Positions 52,534-62,422 of a stretch of DNA of 64,000 nt are shown piece by piece. The notes beneath the pieces are model-generated. The model was given only the letters and a program-made list of their open reading frames with translations, was not told the origin of the DNA and ran no database searches. Source of the stretch: an uncultured Paracoccaceae bacterium. Its GTDB lineage: Bacteria > Pseudomonadota > Alphaproteobacteria > Rhodobacterales > Rhodobacteraceae. The first letter of the stretch is position 1; each line of letters opens with the position of its first letter. The translations under genes were made by a program, and so were the position numbers. The stretch covers positions 62,001 to 126,000 of the forward strand of contig CAJJAK010000008.1 of the NCBI GenBank assembly GCA_905182165.1, read 5' to 3'.

Positions 52534-52645
52534 AGTTTTTACTTCAATTGGTCTTTCTGATAAATCTTAAAGAAATTGATTTTATATAAATTGGAATTTA
52601 ATTAATTTTACAATTTAATTAAATATGTTTTTTTGGATCAAGTAT

Positions 52646-53067
52646 ATGAATAATATAGATAATAAGAAGTTAACTTATAATAGCTGTACATGATATGCTT
52701 GGAAAGTAATAATATTAGTGCTGTACCTGAAGTGTATTCAAATAATGTAGTTGTTCATTGGTCAAAAAGTAGTGAAAATGCTAACTCTTTAGGGCATGTA
52801 GGAATAAGACAGGCAATTACAGATACCTTGCTTGCTTTTCCAGATTGGCAAGAAAAAATTTTGGATATCATTGCTGAGGACGATAAAGTTGTTACGCGCT
52901 ACGTTTCAACTGGAACCCATATGGGTACCTATCAAGGTATTGCCCCCACAGGTAACAAAATAAAAGTAGATGAAATCTCAATATTTTGTATTAAAAATGG
53001 AAAAGTAATGGAACAATGGTGCTTAGTGGATGATCTTGCACTGGTTAAGCAACTAGAAACTCCTTAA
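52646..53067 (+). CDS. SnoaL-like / ester cyclase family protein, frameshifted near start
   Basis: An NTF2-fold protein of about 140 residues. EVYSNNVVVHW, GIRQAITDTLLAFPDWQEKI and THMGTYQGIAPTGNKIKVDEISIFCIKNGKVMEQW are the SnoaL/polyketide-cyclase pattern. An ATG at 52646 opens MNNIDNKKLTYN and stops after 15 codons; the main frame is entered near 52690. The role is unknown; family members are small isomerases or hydrolases. Confidence 0.72.
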
Positions 53068-53159
53068 CATAATTGTATTTTGATGATTTGTCGCAGCAAG
53101 TACTGTTTACTTTAAATACTTTTTACTGTTTTTAAGCAGAAAATAATGGATGGTTAAGT

Positions 53160-53456
53160 ATGATAAATAAGATGATAAAAATATTTCATGCAAATTCTTT
53201 AAGCCATCTTATTATCATTTTTACTGTTTTTGCTATTACAGGGAGTTTATCTGTAACAATTACAGATCCAATCATAGAATTTATTAATTTAAGGAACTTT
53301 ATTACATTTTATCCAGTTTATTTAATTATTAAAATAATAATTGTATTGATCTGTTATAATGTACTTTTAATTTTTTTTGGTACGCTTGCAGGTCAATTTT
53401 CTTACTTTTCTAAGATACAAAAAAAGTTTCTAAGGCGGCTAAAAATTATTAAATAA
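53160..53456 (+). CDS. Small membrane protein (DUF6787-like)
   Basis: A 98-residue protein with two long hydrophobic stretches, SHLIIIFTVFAITGSLSVTI and FITFYPVYLIIKIIIVLICYNVLLIFFGTLAG, and a Lys-rich C-terminus. The pattern of a short Ser/Thr-rich helix, a Tyr-Pro-hydrophobic helix and the GTLxGQF end recalls the DUF6787 family of inner-membrane proteins. That is a memory match, not a search result. Function unknown. Confidence 0.6.
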   Translation: MINKMIKIFHANSLSHLIIIFTVFAITGSLSVTITDPIIEFINLRNFITFYPVYLIIKIIIVLICYNVLLIFFGTLAGQFSYFSKIQKKFLRRLKIIK

Positions 53457-53488
53457 CTTATTTTTAAATAAGTAAAAAGTGAGGAACT

Positions 53489-53791
53489 ATGTTTATAGCT
53501 ATGAACCGGTTTAAGATCGTTTTAGGCCGAGAACAAGATTTTGAAAAAATCTGGAGAGAAAGAGATAGTCATTTAGATGATGTTCCAGGTTTTATTCAAT
53601 TCCATTTGATAAAGGGAGAGAAATCTGTGGATCATACTTTATATTCTTCACACAGTACTTGGAAAGGCAAATCTGACTTTACAAATTGGACAAAATCGCA
53701 ATCATTTCGTGATGCTCACAAAGGTGCGGGTAGTCATAGCAATATTTATCTTGGGCATCCTGTGTTTGAGGGATTTGAAGTAGTTTTGTGA
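53489..53791 (+). CDS. Antibiotic-biosynthesis-monooxygenase (ABM) fold protein
   Basis: A 100-residue ferredoxin-like ABM protein. MNRFKIVLGREQDFEKIWRERDSHLDDVPGFIQFHLIKGE is close to the heme-degrading IsdG/HmoA/HmuD-type branch, with TLYSSHSTWKGKSDFTNWTKSQSFRDAH next. It has no signal peptide. The ATG at 53501 (MNRF) may be the true start. No heme-uptake genes are near, so the substrate is open. Confidence 0.72.
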   Translation: MFIAMNRFKIVLGREQDFEKIWRERDSHLDDVPGFIQFHLIKGEKSVDHTLYSSHSTWKGKSDFTNWTKSQSFRDAHKGAGSHSNIYLGHPVFEGFEVVL

Positions 53792-53825
53792 TTTTTGAAG
53801 GCTATTTTTGTTAAGTATATTATCT

Positions 53826-54224
53826 TTACTTCAATTGATATTCTTGGTCAGAAACTAATTCCAACCAATTTGCCACTTCCCCGTTTAAAGCTTCTTGTAT
53901 CGCAATATGTGTCATAGCATTTTCTGCTGTAGCGCCATGCCAATGTTCTTCATTTGGTGGAATCCAAATAGTATCTCCAATATGCATTAATTGTGGTTTT
54001 TTATCACGTAAACCAATTAAACCTTGCCCATGTGTTATGTGCAATGTTTGGCCCAGTGGGTGAGTATGCCAAGCCGTGCGGGAACCAGGTTCAAAGCTAA
54101 CTCTCAGTGCTCGGACACGGGCTGGTTCTGGCGCCTCGACAATACTATCTTGCCAAACTATTCCAGTGAACCATTTATCTGATGCTTTTTTTGAGGGTCG
54201 ACTTCCAGCTTTTATAATATGCAT
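53826..54224 (-). CDS. Cupin domain protein
   Basis: A 132-residue single-domain cupin. RVSFEPGSRTAWHTHPLGQTLHIT is cupin motif 1 with His ligands; GDTIWIPPNEEHWHGATAENAMTHIAI is motif 2. It resembles the small cupins linked to carboxymuconolactone decarboxylase-type genes. It is convergent with the ABM gene. Intact, function unknown. Confidence 0.82.
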   Translation of the reverse strand: MHIIKAGSRPSKKASDKWFTGIVWQDSIVEAPEPARVRALRVSFEPGSRTAWHTHPLGQTLHITHGQGLIGLRDKKPQLMHIGDTIWIPPNEEHWHGATAENAMTHIAIQEALNGEVANWLELVSDQEYQLK

Positions 54225-54364
54225 TCAAATTCCTCTGTTTTCATGATTTGTAATTTTCTTAACTTTAAATGGAAATCTTACATGGTATCAAGTTGATAAA
54301 ATTCTGATATTAATTAAGAATAGAAACAATGTATTAGAACGATCGTATTTTAGGAGAAAATTGC

Positions 54365-54973
54365 ATGACAACTGTATCTGAAAAAAGTTTAAGAGAGCTT
54401 TATGGTGATATAAGTCCGGTAGCTGCTGTGAAGACAATTGATTCTCTTGATGAAAATTGTATGAAGTTTATTGCTAATTCAACATTTTGCATTCTAGCAA
54501 CTTCTGATGGAAATACATTAGATGTGTCTCCGAAGGGGGATCCAGCGGGTTTTGTAAAGGTAGTTGATAAAAAATCATTAATAATTCCAGACCGACCTGG
54601 CAACAATCGTATTGATGGCCTTTTAAATTTGCTGAAACACCCAAATGTTGGAATGTTATTTCTAATACCCACTATTGATGAAACATTAAGAGTAAATGGA
54701 ACTGCAGAAATTATCATGGATTCAACAATTTGTGAGAATTATGCCTTAAATGGAAGGGTTCCAAAAACTGTAACTAAAATAATGGTTGATGAGGTGTTTA
54801 TGCATTGTGGAAAAGCACCGCTGAGAGGTGGACTTTGGAAATCTGATACCTGGCCCAAGAAAAGGCCACTACCAAATCTTTATGAGATTGTTAAGGGTCA
54901 TGCGAAAGGTCATTTTGTACCAGATTTAACACAAGAAGAAATTCAAAAAATGTACAAAAAAACTTTATATTAA
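54365..54973 (+). CDS. Pyridoxamine 5'-phosphate oxidase-like FMN/F420-type flavoprotein
   Basis: A 202-residue split-barrel protein. FIANSTFCILATSD, LDVSPKGDPAGFVKVVDKKSLIIPDRPGNNRIDGLLNLL and VGMLFLIPTIDETLRVNGTAEI are the marks of the PPOX-like MSMEG_1061 family. The C-terminal part with WKSDTWPKKRPLPNLYEIVKGHA is typical of this subgroup. A flavin is the likely cofactor; the reaction is unknown. Intact. Confidence 0.82.
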   Translation: MTTVSEKSLRELYGDISPVAAVKTIDSLDENCMKFIANSTFCILATSDGNTLDVSPKGDPAGFVKVVDKKSLIIPDRPGNNRIDGLLNLLKHPNVGMLFLIPTIDETLRVNGTAEIIMDSTICENYALNGRVPKTVTKIMVDEVFMHCGKAPLRGGLWKSDTWPKKRPLPNLYEIVKGHAKGHFVPDLTQEEIQKMYKKTLY

Positions 54974-54984
54974 GATCTATTAAT

Positions 54985-55908
54985 TCAATTATTAACTCGT
55001 TTAAGTGCCTGTGCCATGCAGTGTATTCCACCACCTGTTTTTGATATTTCTGAAGTATCTACTAAGGCCACCTCAAATCCTCTAGCTTTTACGTTTGCAA
55101 TTCCACAATCTGACCCTGCAATTACTCTATCTTTTCCAATAGACATAAAATTACAACCTATTGTGTATCTTTCATATATGTCATCTATAATTTCGTGACC
55201 TTTAGATTTTAACCAATCAACTATTCCCGGTTCCGTACATGCCAAGCATACTGCAGTTAATTTTTCTGCAATTGGAACTACCATTAAATCAATATGCACA
55301 TAATATTCGTCAATAAATGCAAGCCTTGTTTCCCAACCTTCAGCATCAAACCATTGTTTTACTTGTTGTGCACCTTCTTCTTGTGTGCGAGCTCCACCGC
55401 AGCCAATTAAAACACAGCCCTCTTCAATGACGTTAAAGTCACCACCTTCAAAAGTACCAGCAGTAACCATATCATAAATTGGGATTCCAAGCGCCTCATA
55501 GGCTCTTATGGCAGCGTAATTTTCTCCTCTGCGCCACCAATTTGCCATCGCAGTTATTATTGGTCCATAAGGTGTCATAACTGAACTATCTCTTGAGTAT
55601 ACCTGCATTGGAAGCTCAGGCTCAGGATCCAACATATGTATTTTAACTCCAAAATGTTCATATGCGGATACGAGTTCTGCATGCTGGGCTTGTGCTACCT
55701 GAATATTGCAAGGTGCTTCACGAAGGTGTTTTCGAGACAAGCTTGATGTTGGCAGGTGCCTTAGGTGTGCTGGTGAACCTAATAGTACATCAGTTAATTG
55801 ATCAGTTTCATTTTTAAATCCAAATGTGGTTAATGGAGACGTATTTCCGTTAAGAGACCTTCGTTTTAAGCTAAAATTTTCAGGTAGATTTTGTAAATTT
55901 AGTGTCAT
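54985..55908 (-). CDS. Amidinotransferase/arginine-deiminase-like hydrolase (DDAH-like)
   Basis: An intact 307-residue pentein-fold protein. DVLLGSPAHLRHLP, YSRDSSVMTPYGPII, FEGGDFNVIEEG, EYYVHIDLMVVPI (catalytic His) and the C-terminal ISKTGGGIHCMAQAL with the catalytic Cys are all present. It would hydrolyse a guanidino group, as in arginine or methylated arginine, giving citrulline and an amine. The preference is unknown. With the GATM-like gene at 84-1088, this makes two guanidino-acting enzymes in the window. Confidence 0.82.
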   Translation of the reverse strand: MTLNLQNLPENFSLKRRSLNGNTSPLTTFGFKNETDQLTDVLLGSPAHLRHLPTSSLSRKHLREAPCNIQVAQAQHAELVSAYEHFGVKIHMLDPEPELPMQVYSRDSSVMTPYGPIITAMANWWRRGENYAAIRAYEALGIPIYDMVTAGTFEGGDFNVIEEGCVLIGCGGARTQEEGAQQVKQWFDAEGWETRLAFIDEYYVHIDLMVVPIAEKLTAVCLACTEPGIVDWLKSKGHEIIDDIYERYTIGCNFMSIGKDRVIAGSDCGIANVKARGFEVALVDTSEISKTGGGIHCMAQALKRVNN

Positions 55909-56023
55909 TTGAGTTCTCCAGTAAACCTATTATTATTTTACTTGTAATTTGCGTTATTAATTTTATGGTGTCAAAAGTTTATAATTAAAATATTATATTT
56001 TTTAACCATTTTGTTTAATATTA

Positions 56024-56505
56024 TTATGGTAATTGCTCCCAGTTTTCCCAAGTTATTTCCCGTCCAGGGAAGGCAACGCTCGTAAACCACCAATCCGTTG
56101 TTATCCATTTCTTAATTGTTGCAAATAGATTTGAGTCCAGATCTGATAAAGCTTCGCTTTGTCTTACCCACATTATAATTTCTGCATCAAATGATACCTT
56201 GGATGATGGATTGATGTAGACACATCCCAAACATTTACTTTCATCAATAGACATTACTGTAAAAGCAAAAGAACTTTCTATTTAATGCTTTTTGATGCAA
56301 CCAAGATCATTAAGTATCTTCTAATGGTTAATCCATTAGGCCAATTATCATTAGGGCCAAATACACCTTTAAGACGATCAACACTGCTCATAACGGCATC
56401 ATAGTCTTTTACGAGATCATTAATCGTTAACATACGAATATTATATCTGTCTGTACTTACACCTTTTGATACGATAGTATTTACCGGCACGAAGGGATTT
56501 TTCAC
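56024..56505 (-). CDS. GNAT-like N-acetyltransferase, frameshifted
   Basis: A protein of about 160 residues. FVPVNTIVSKGVSTDRYNIRMLTINDLVKDYDAVMSS is the N-terminal arm of a GNAT subgroup common in alphaproteobacteria, with VDRLKGVFGPNDNWPNG. After one or two indels near 56280 the other frame gives AFTVMSIDESKCLGCVYINP and DAEIIMWVRQSE, then FPGREITWENWEQ. Acceptor unknown. It follows the omega-aminotransferase by 34 bp on the same strand. Confidence 0.7.
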
Positions 56506-56539
56506 CAGTTAATTTCTTTCTTTAAAGTCAAATTATACT

Positions 56540-57895
56540 TTATAAAAGCTCTTTAGTAACAGCCTCAATACTTTCTTTCAAAATTCCACCTATGTTATCG
56601 ATCTCGTTTTCAGTTAAGATCAATGTGGGTGATAATATTAATATATTTCCTAAAGGACGAGCGATTAATCCGCGCTTCTGAGCGTGTTGTTGCAGACGAA
56701 GTGCAACATTTTTGTCATCATGAAATGCCAGCTTGGTTTCTTTATCTTCCACAAACTCAATTCCCATCATGAAGTGACTACCACGGACTTCACCAACAAT
56801 ATCCATATCTGATAAACCTTTTAAAGTATTTTCAAAGTATTTTCCGGTAGTTTGAACTTGCTGTGGAATTTTCTCACTTTCTAAAATTTCTATATTTGCT
56901 AAAGCTGCAGCTGCGGCGGCTGGATGTCCTGAGTAAGTCATTCCATGCAGAAACTTTGCTCCAGGTTCAGATATTACATCATATATTTCATCAGAAATGA
57001 TTGTGGCCGCAAGGGGTTGATAGCCCGAAGTTAAACCTTTTGCAGTATTAATTATGTCTGGTTGCATTCCGTACTTATCTTTAGAGGAAAACATATGACC
57101 TAAGCGTCCAAATGCGGTTACAACTTCATCTGCAATGTACTTTATATCGTTTTCTGCTGTAATTTCACGCATTCTTTGGTGGTATCCATCTGGAGCAACA
57201 ATAATTCCTCCAGCCCCCATTAAAGGTTCAGCTATAAACGCTGCTATATTTTCTGCTCCAATATTATGTATGTTAGTGATCATGTCTTCAGCTAATACAT
57301 CTAAAAACTCATCATCTGTCATATTGTCTGCTTCGCGATACGAATATGGGGATTTTAAGTGATGAACAAGATTGTCTTCTGTATCCCAGCCTTCGCTATA
57401 AGCAGGAGTAGTCATTGCCATCGCTAAATGGGTTGATCCATGATACGCGCCTATGCGAGACAGAATTTTCTTTTTTTGAGTTTTTCCAAGTCTGTTATTG
57501 TAATGATGTAGTATCCTTATTGAAGTATCAAATCCCTGATCCAGAATTACTAAAATCAAAAGGTTTAGGTTTCCCGGTGCAAGATTCGCTATTTTTGTTG
57601 CTAGCGCTGCCGCAGTTGGGTGTGTGAAATTGTAAAAAGTTGAGTAAAAATCTAGTGTTTTTAGCTGTTCTGTAATGGCATCGATTATTTCTCGTCTGCC
57701 ATGACCAACATTAACGCACCAGAGCCCGCCAATACCATCAATAAGTTTATTTCCCTCACTATCGGTGACGTAAGCTCCTTCAGCTTCAACAATTACTGTT
57801 CGTGCATCTGCCTGTTTTAATCCATTTAGATCAGCAAAAGATTGAATTAAGTGAGCATCGTTTGTTATAATTTCGTCAGTGTTAAACTTATTCAT
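56540..57895 (-). CDS. Class III (omega-type) aminotransferase with an out-of-frame internal segment
   Basis: A PLP enzyme of about 451 residues. AYVTDSEGNKLIDGIGGLWCVNVGHGR, RIGAYHGSTHLAMAMT, FIAEPLMGAGGIIVAP, YIADEVVTAFGRLGHMFSS and NTAKGLTSGYQPLAA (Schiff-base Lys) are typical. Around residues 113-125 the frame reads LLILVILDQGF where the family has a phosphate-binding Ser/Gly-rich segment. A second frame over the same bases reads SNSGSG, so two compensating indels lie near 57525 and 57565. The ATG at 57895 with agagg upstream is preferred over TTG 57910. It probably acts on a polyamine, taurine or beta-alanine type amine with pyruvate. Confidence 0.85.
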   Translation of the reverse strand: MNKFNTDEIITNDAHLIQSFADLNGLKQADARTVIVEAEGAYVTDSEGNKLIDGIGGLWCVNVGHGRREIIDAITEQLKTLDFYSTFYNFTHPTAAALATKIANLAPGNLNLLILVILDQGFDTSIRILHHYNNRLGKTQKKKILSRIGAYHGSTHLAMAMTTPAYSEGWDTEDNLVHHLKSPYSYREADNMTDDEFLDVLAEDMITNIHNIGAENIAAFIAEPLMGAGGIIVAPDGYHQRMREITAENDIKYIADEVVTAFGRLGHMFSSKDKYGMQPDIINTAKGLTSGYQPLAATIISDEIYDVISEPGAKFLHGMTYSGHPAAAAAALANIEILESEKIPQQVQTTGKYFENTLKGLSDMDIVGEVRGSHFMMGIEFVEDKETKLAFHDDKNVALRLQQHAQKRGLIARPLGNILILSPTLILTENEIDNIGGILKESIEAVTKELL

Positions 57896-58049
57896 TTGGG
57901 CCTCTTTCAAAAAGTGATAACCAAAATCTAAACTGAGATCTTGTGTACTGTAAATAGATTACCTCTCTTTGATAAAAAAAATATTTACAGCCGACACTAA
58001 AATTGTCATGACTTGACGTAATTATATTTATTAGAATTGGGTGAACAGC

Positions 58050-61000
58050 ATGACTAAGTTAAATCAAATGATAAATTCTGATGCATTACATTGGCGTTGT
58101 ATAGGACCTCCAAGAGGTGGAAGAGTTGTCGCGGTCTCTGGTGATTATCATGACGCCATGACTTTTTATTTTGGAGCCTGCGCCGGTGGAATATGGAAAA
58201 CCACGGATGGTGGTACGTATTGGGAATGTGTATCTGATGGGTATTTAACAAGTGCAACAATAGGTGCGCTGGCTGTCGCACCTTCTGATAGTAATGTTAT
58301 TTATGCTGGGACTGGTGAAACTACGATTAGAATTGATGTTTCATTTGGTGACGGGATGTACAAGTCAACTGACGCTGGAAGAACTTGGAAACATATTGGG
58401 TTAGAAAACACCAAACAAATTGGTGAAATTCGCATTGATCCAAATAATCCTGATCTTGTTTATGTAGCTGCATTTGGTGATGCCTTTGGACCCAATTCGG
58501 ATCGAGGAGTTTATCGATCTACTGATGGCGGTAGCAATTGGGAACGAATTTTATATCAAAGTGATAAAGCTGGGGCAATTGATCTTTCAATGGATCCATC
58601 TAACCCTCGTATTTTGTTTGCTGCAATGTGGGAAGCTAATAGAAAATTTTGGCATCTGTCTTCTGGTGGCCCAGGTAGTGCTTTGTTTAGATCACTAGAT
58701 GGTGGAGATACTTGGGAAGAGGTGTCTGTTAATCATGGATTTGCTAAGGGGTTACTAGGAAAAATTGGCGTCAGTATTTCCGCCGCTAAGCAGGGACGGG
58801 TGTTTGCCTTAGTTGAAGGTGATGAAGATAACACAGGGCTATATCTATCCGAGGATTATGGTCTTAGTTGGAAGTTAACATGTCCCAACAGGGATTTGAT
58901 TCATAGACCATGGTATTACACGCATATTTTCTCTGATCCAGTTCATGCTGATACTGTTTATGTAACTAATTATCAAATGTGGAAGTCTACAGATGGAGGT
59001 GTTAGCTTTAATGAAATCACAACACCTCATGGTGATAATCATGATCTTTGGATTGATCCGTTAAATCCAAGTAGAATGATAGAGGGTAATGATGGTGGAG
59101 CATGTGTGAGCTATAATGGTGGCAACAGCTGGTCTTCAATTTACAACCAGAATACTGCACAATTTTATAGAATGGATATTGATAATCAATATCCTTTCAA
59201 GCAGAAATACAAGCAGACTTGCATGATAATATTCGTGGTCGTGTCATGAGTTTATGGGGTATGATTACTCTTGGTTCAATGTCTTTAGGTTCGTTGCTGA
59301 TAGGATGGGTCGCAGATACATTGGGGATGTTTTTTGCTGGTTCAAGCTTACTTTTATGTTGCCCTGCAGAGATATGACCATAATACGCGACAAATGAAAT
59401 TAATTAATGTTTGGCCAGAAGAATCTACTGGTCTAGCACCCAAGGATCTTAAGTATCGATTTGCTTGGACGTTCCCAATCATCTTCTCTCCCCATGATGT
59501 AGGCACAATATATGTAGGTGGAAATCATGTATTTAGAACTAGAGATGAAGGTATGAGTTGGGACTGTATCTCTCCAGATTTAAGTAGAAATGACATAGAG
59601 AAACTTGATTTTTCTGGAGGGCCTTTGACAAGAGACAGCGCAGGCGCTGAACAATATGCCAGCTGTGCTTCAGTCGTTGAATCGATACATAGAAAAGGGG
59701 AGCTGTGGGCCTCAACAGATGATGGGTTGGTTCACGTAAGTCGGAATGAGGGTGAAACGTGGGAGAATGTAACTCCAAATGAAATTTTTGGTATTATAAA
59801 TAGTATTGAAGTTTCCCCACATGATCCAGCAAAAGCGTATGCTGTATTGATGCGATATAAATTCATGGACCTCACATCTTACATATATAAAACAGAAGAT
59901 TATGGGAGGCATTGGGAATTAATTACTGCAGGAATTGAAGGAGCACATACTTTTACTAGAGTGGTTCGAGAAGACAAAAAAATATCAGGATTATTATATG
60001 CAGGAACTGAGACTGGAGTCTATATTTCACATGATGATGGGAAACAATGGGATGTTTTTAAAAGTAATTTACCCATTGTGCCAATTAATGATTTACACAT
60101 TCAAGACAATGATCTTATTGCTGCAACTGCAGGGCGTTCTTTTTGGATTTTGGATGATATTTCTCCGTTACGCTCGGTTTCAGTGAACAGTTCCAATTGT
60201 GAATTAATTGCGCCACGAGCTGCAATTCGCCAAAATATTCACTGGAGTGCTGGAATATTTAATGGAGATGGGAAAGATTATAGTCCAGCGTTTGGTGTTA
60301 ATGGAACCTCTTACATGACTGAATTGCCTGATGGTAGGAAGGAACGAAAGTATTTAGATACTGGAGAAAACCCACCATTAGGAGCTATCTTATATTACTG
60401 GCTGGATGAAAAATCTGTTGGTAAGGACGTTAAAATTTTAATCAAAGATAGCTTAGGAAAAACCATTGCTAATTGTGGTTTATCCAATAAAAAAACTGAT
60501 GATCCTCGTAAACCTAGCTCTTTTGAAGGGCTCAATCGTTTTATTTGGGATTTGACCGAAGATAGCCCAATAGGTCTGGATGATAGCTTAAAAGTAAAAA
60601 AGTATGAACCATTTTCAAAAGAAGGTGGTGGACCTCCTGGAGCAAAGGTAACGCCTGGAAAATACCAAGTTATATTAGATGTTGACGGTGATGTTAAGGA
60701 ACATAAACTTGAAGTAATAAGTGACCCAAGAATAGAAGTCTCAGAAGAAGATTTTTCCTTACAACATGACCTTTATGAAAGTGTTGCATCTAAGCTTTCT
60801 GATTTAAATATTGCAGTTAATAGAATTCGATTAATGAAACAACAGCTTCAAAATATGCATAAAATTATTCCGGATGAAAGTGGGAAAGTGGATATATTGG
60901 TGGAGCAATTAGGCAAGATAGAAGGTCGATTGATTGATACAAAAAGAGAGACACCGCGTGATGTTTTACGGCATGCCGCTGGGTTTGATGATACTTTAAT

Positions 61001-61214
61001 TAACTTACTTTGGGTTATTAAAATAGCAGATACGAAGCCACCATCCCAAACAAAAGAAGTAACTGATGATGTTTTCCTAAAGGTCGATAGTGTATTGACA
61101 GAATTAGATGATTTAATAAGTAAAGATATTGCAGATTTTAATGTGTTAATTGCCAAGGCCAGCCCTCCAGCAATTTCTGCCAGCAGTGTTGGCGCTCCTA
61201 AGACTGGATGGTAG
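58050..61214 (+). CDS. VPS10/sortilin-type beta-propeller (BNR repeat) protein, with a foreign patch
   Basis: A protein of about 1,050 residues with repeated Ser-x-Asp-x-Gly-x-x-Trp BNR motifs: KTTDGGTYWECV, KSTDAGRTWKHI, RSTDGGSNWERI, RSLDGGDTWEEV, LSEDYGLSWKL, KSTDGGVSFNEI, STDDGLVHVSRNEGETWENV and THDDG-like copies. No signal peptide is seen (MTKLNQMINSDALHWRCIGPP). The C-terminal 300 residues include a Gly/Pro-rich linker and helices. Between about 59197 and 59352 the propeller is interrupted by part of an MFS transporter, with a stop at 59249 in the original frame. Similar proteins occur beside transporters and hydrolases in Rhodobacterales; the substrate is unknown. Confidence 0.85.
59197..59352 (+). 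other. MFS-transporter fragment inside the propeller gene
   Basis: Read in the right frame, the stretch gives LHDNIRGRVMSLWGMITLGS, then LGSLLIGWVADTLGMFFAGS. This is the loop and helix pattern of the DHA3-type MFS (RGRVMSL followed by a G-x-L-x-x-GWLAD helix). Before it the propeller reads FYRMDIDNQYP and after it LQRYDHNTRQMK, where relatives have about 50 residues of propeller. The replaced and inserted lengths are about equal. Confidence 0.75.
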
Positions 61215-61225
61215 CTACATAGTAA

Positions 61226-62421
61226 ATGTTGGAAAGTATTAGAAATTTACTAATTCTGAGAAGTAACCTTGCGCTACTATTTGTTTCTGATTTTATTATG
61301 CGTGGTTTTTATCAAATTGGTAAGACGCCATTATTACCATTATTTGCTGCATCAATTGGTGCTGGAGAGCTAATTATTGGTTTTATCATTTCAGTGTCTA
61401 CGATGACTGGAATGTTGTTGAAACCAGTATTTGGCATACTTTCGGATAGATGGGGCAGAAAGTTGTGGTTGTTAGTTGCTACCATTTTGTTTTCGGGCAT
61501 GCCATTTTTATATCAGTTCGTTACAACAGAACAGGAATTGCAGTAGATCGCTTTTCTATAATCGATCAACTTTTGAACCAGATGGAACAAACTCCTTTGC
61601 TACAGTTCAAAGCACGGGGTCTTGGAGAACGAATTGCATACTTTGGAATGTCACGGTTACTTGCCTCACTGATAGCACCACTGATAGCTGGTATTTTATT
61701 AACTTTTTTAAATTTTCAGACAGTTTTTTTATTAATTGGATTCTGCTCATTATTTGGGATGATCCCAATCTTTTTGTTAACTGAAGATCTGGCCGAAAAG
61801 CCTCGAAAACAAGTTTCAATTGTTAATCATTTTTTTAATTCGTTTAAGTATAGTATTAAAATTCCATCGATTTGGTTGGCGGGTTTTTTAGAGTTAATGG
61901 TTTACTTAACCATTTACGCAGTTAAAGCATTTTTACCATTGTTTATAATTTCTCAAGAAGGTGGAACAGTTCTACAGGCTGGTTTGTTTTTTTTCGTGCA
62001 AGAGCTTGCTCATGTGGTATTTCGTCCAGTTGGTGGAAAGTTGTCTGATGAATATGGGCAGTCTTTAATAATTATTCTCGGTATGGTTCTACTTTCTTTG
62101 GGTTTGTATCTTTTGACTAACCTAACGGATGGTTTGTTTTTATTGTCGGCTATTTTATTTGGTATTGGCCAGGGTTTAATTTTCCCTTCTAGTGTTGCAC
62201 TTCTCTCAAAGAGTGCCCGTGGTAACTATCTTGGAGCTGCAATGGGTTTTTATGGTGCACTGCGAAACTTTGGAAAAGTGATTGGCCCAATAATAGCAGG
62301 TATACTCTTGAGCGTATTGAGTTATGAAACAGTGTTTAATATTCTGGCAGGAACTATCATATTAGCTTTAATAGTTTTTGTGCCATTTTGGCACAAAGAG
62401 AAAAAGGATGAAAAAGTGTGA
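61226..62421 (+). CDS. MFS transporter with a foreign patch
   Basis: A 12-helix major facilitator of about 395 residues. FVSDFIMRGFYQIGKTPLLPLFA starts it; GILSDRWGRKLWLL is the loop 2-3 signature. The second half runs from LGERIAYFGMSRLLASLIAPLIAGILL to the KEKKDEKV tail. Between FVTTEQEL (61540) and LGERIAYFG (61616) the expected helix with a Gly/Pro-rich stretch is missing, and an unrelated piece occupies about 70 bp. The substrate is unknown. Its stop is one base from the ATG of the cupin gene, so the two are co-transcribed. Confidence 0.82.
61545..61613 (+). other. Short foreign patch inside the MFS gene
   Basis: The patch in one frame reads SLFYNRSTFEPDGTNSFATVQ, protein-like but not MFS-like. 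Similarity to the transporter ends at 61543 and resumes at 61614. I could not assign the source gene. Confidence 0.55.
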
Positions 62422-62422
62422 A

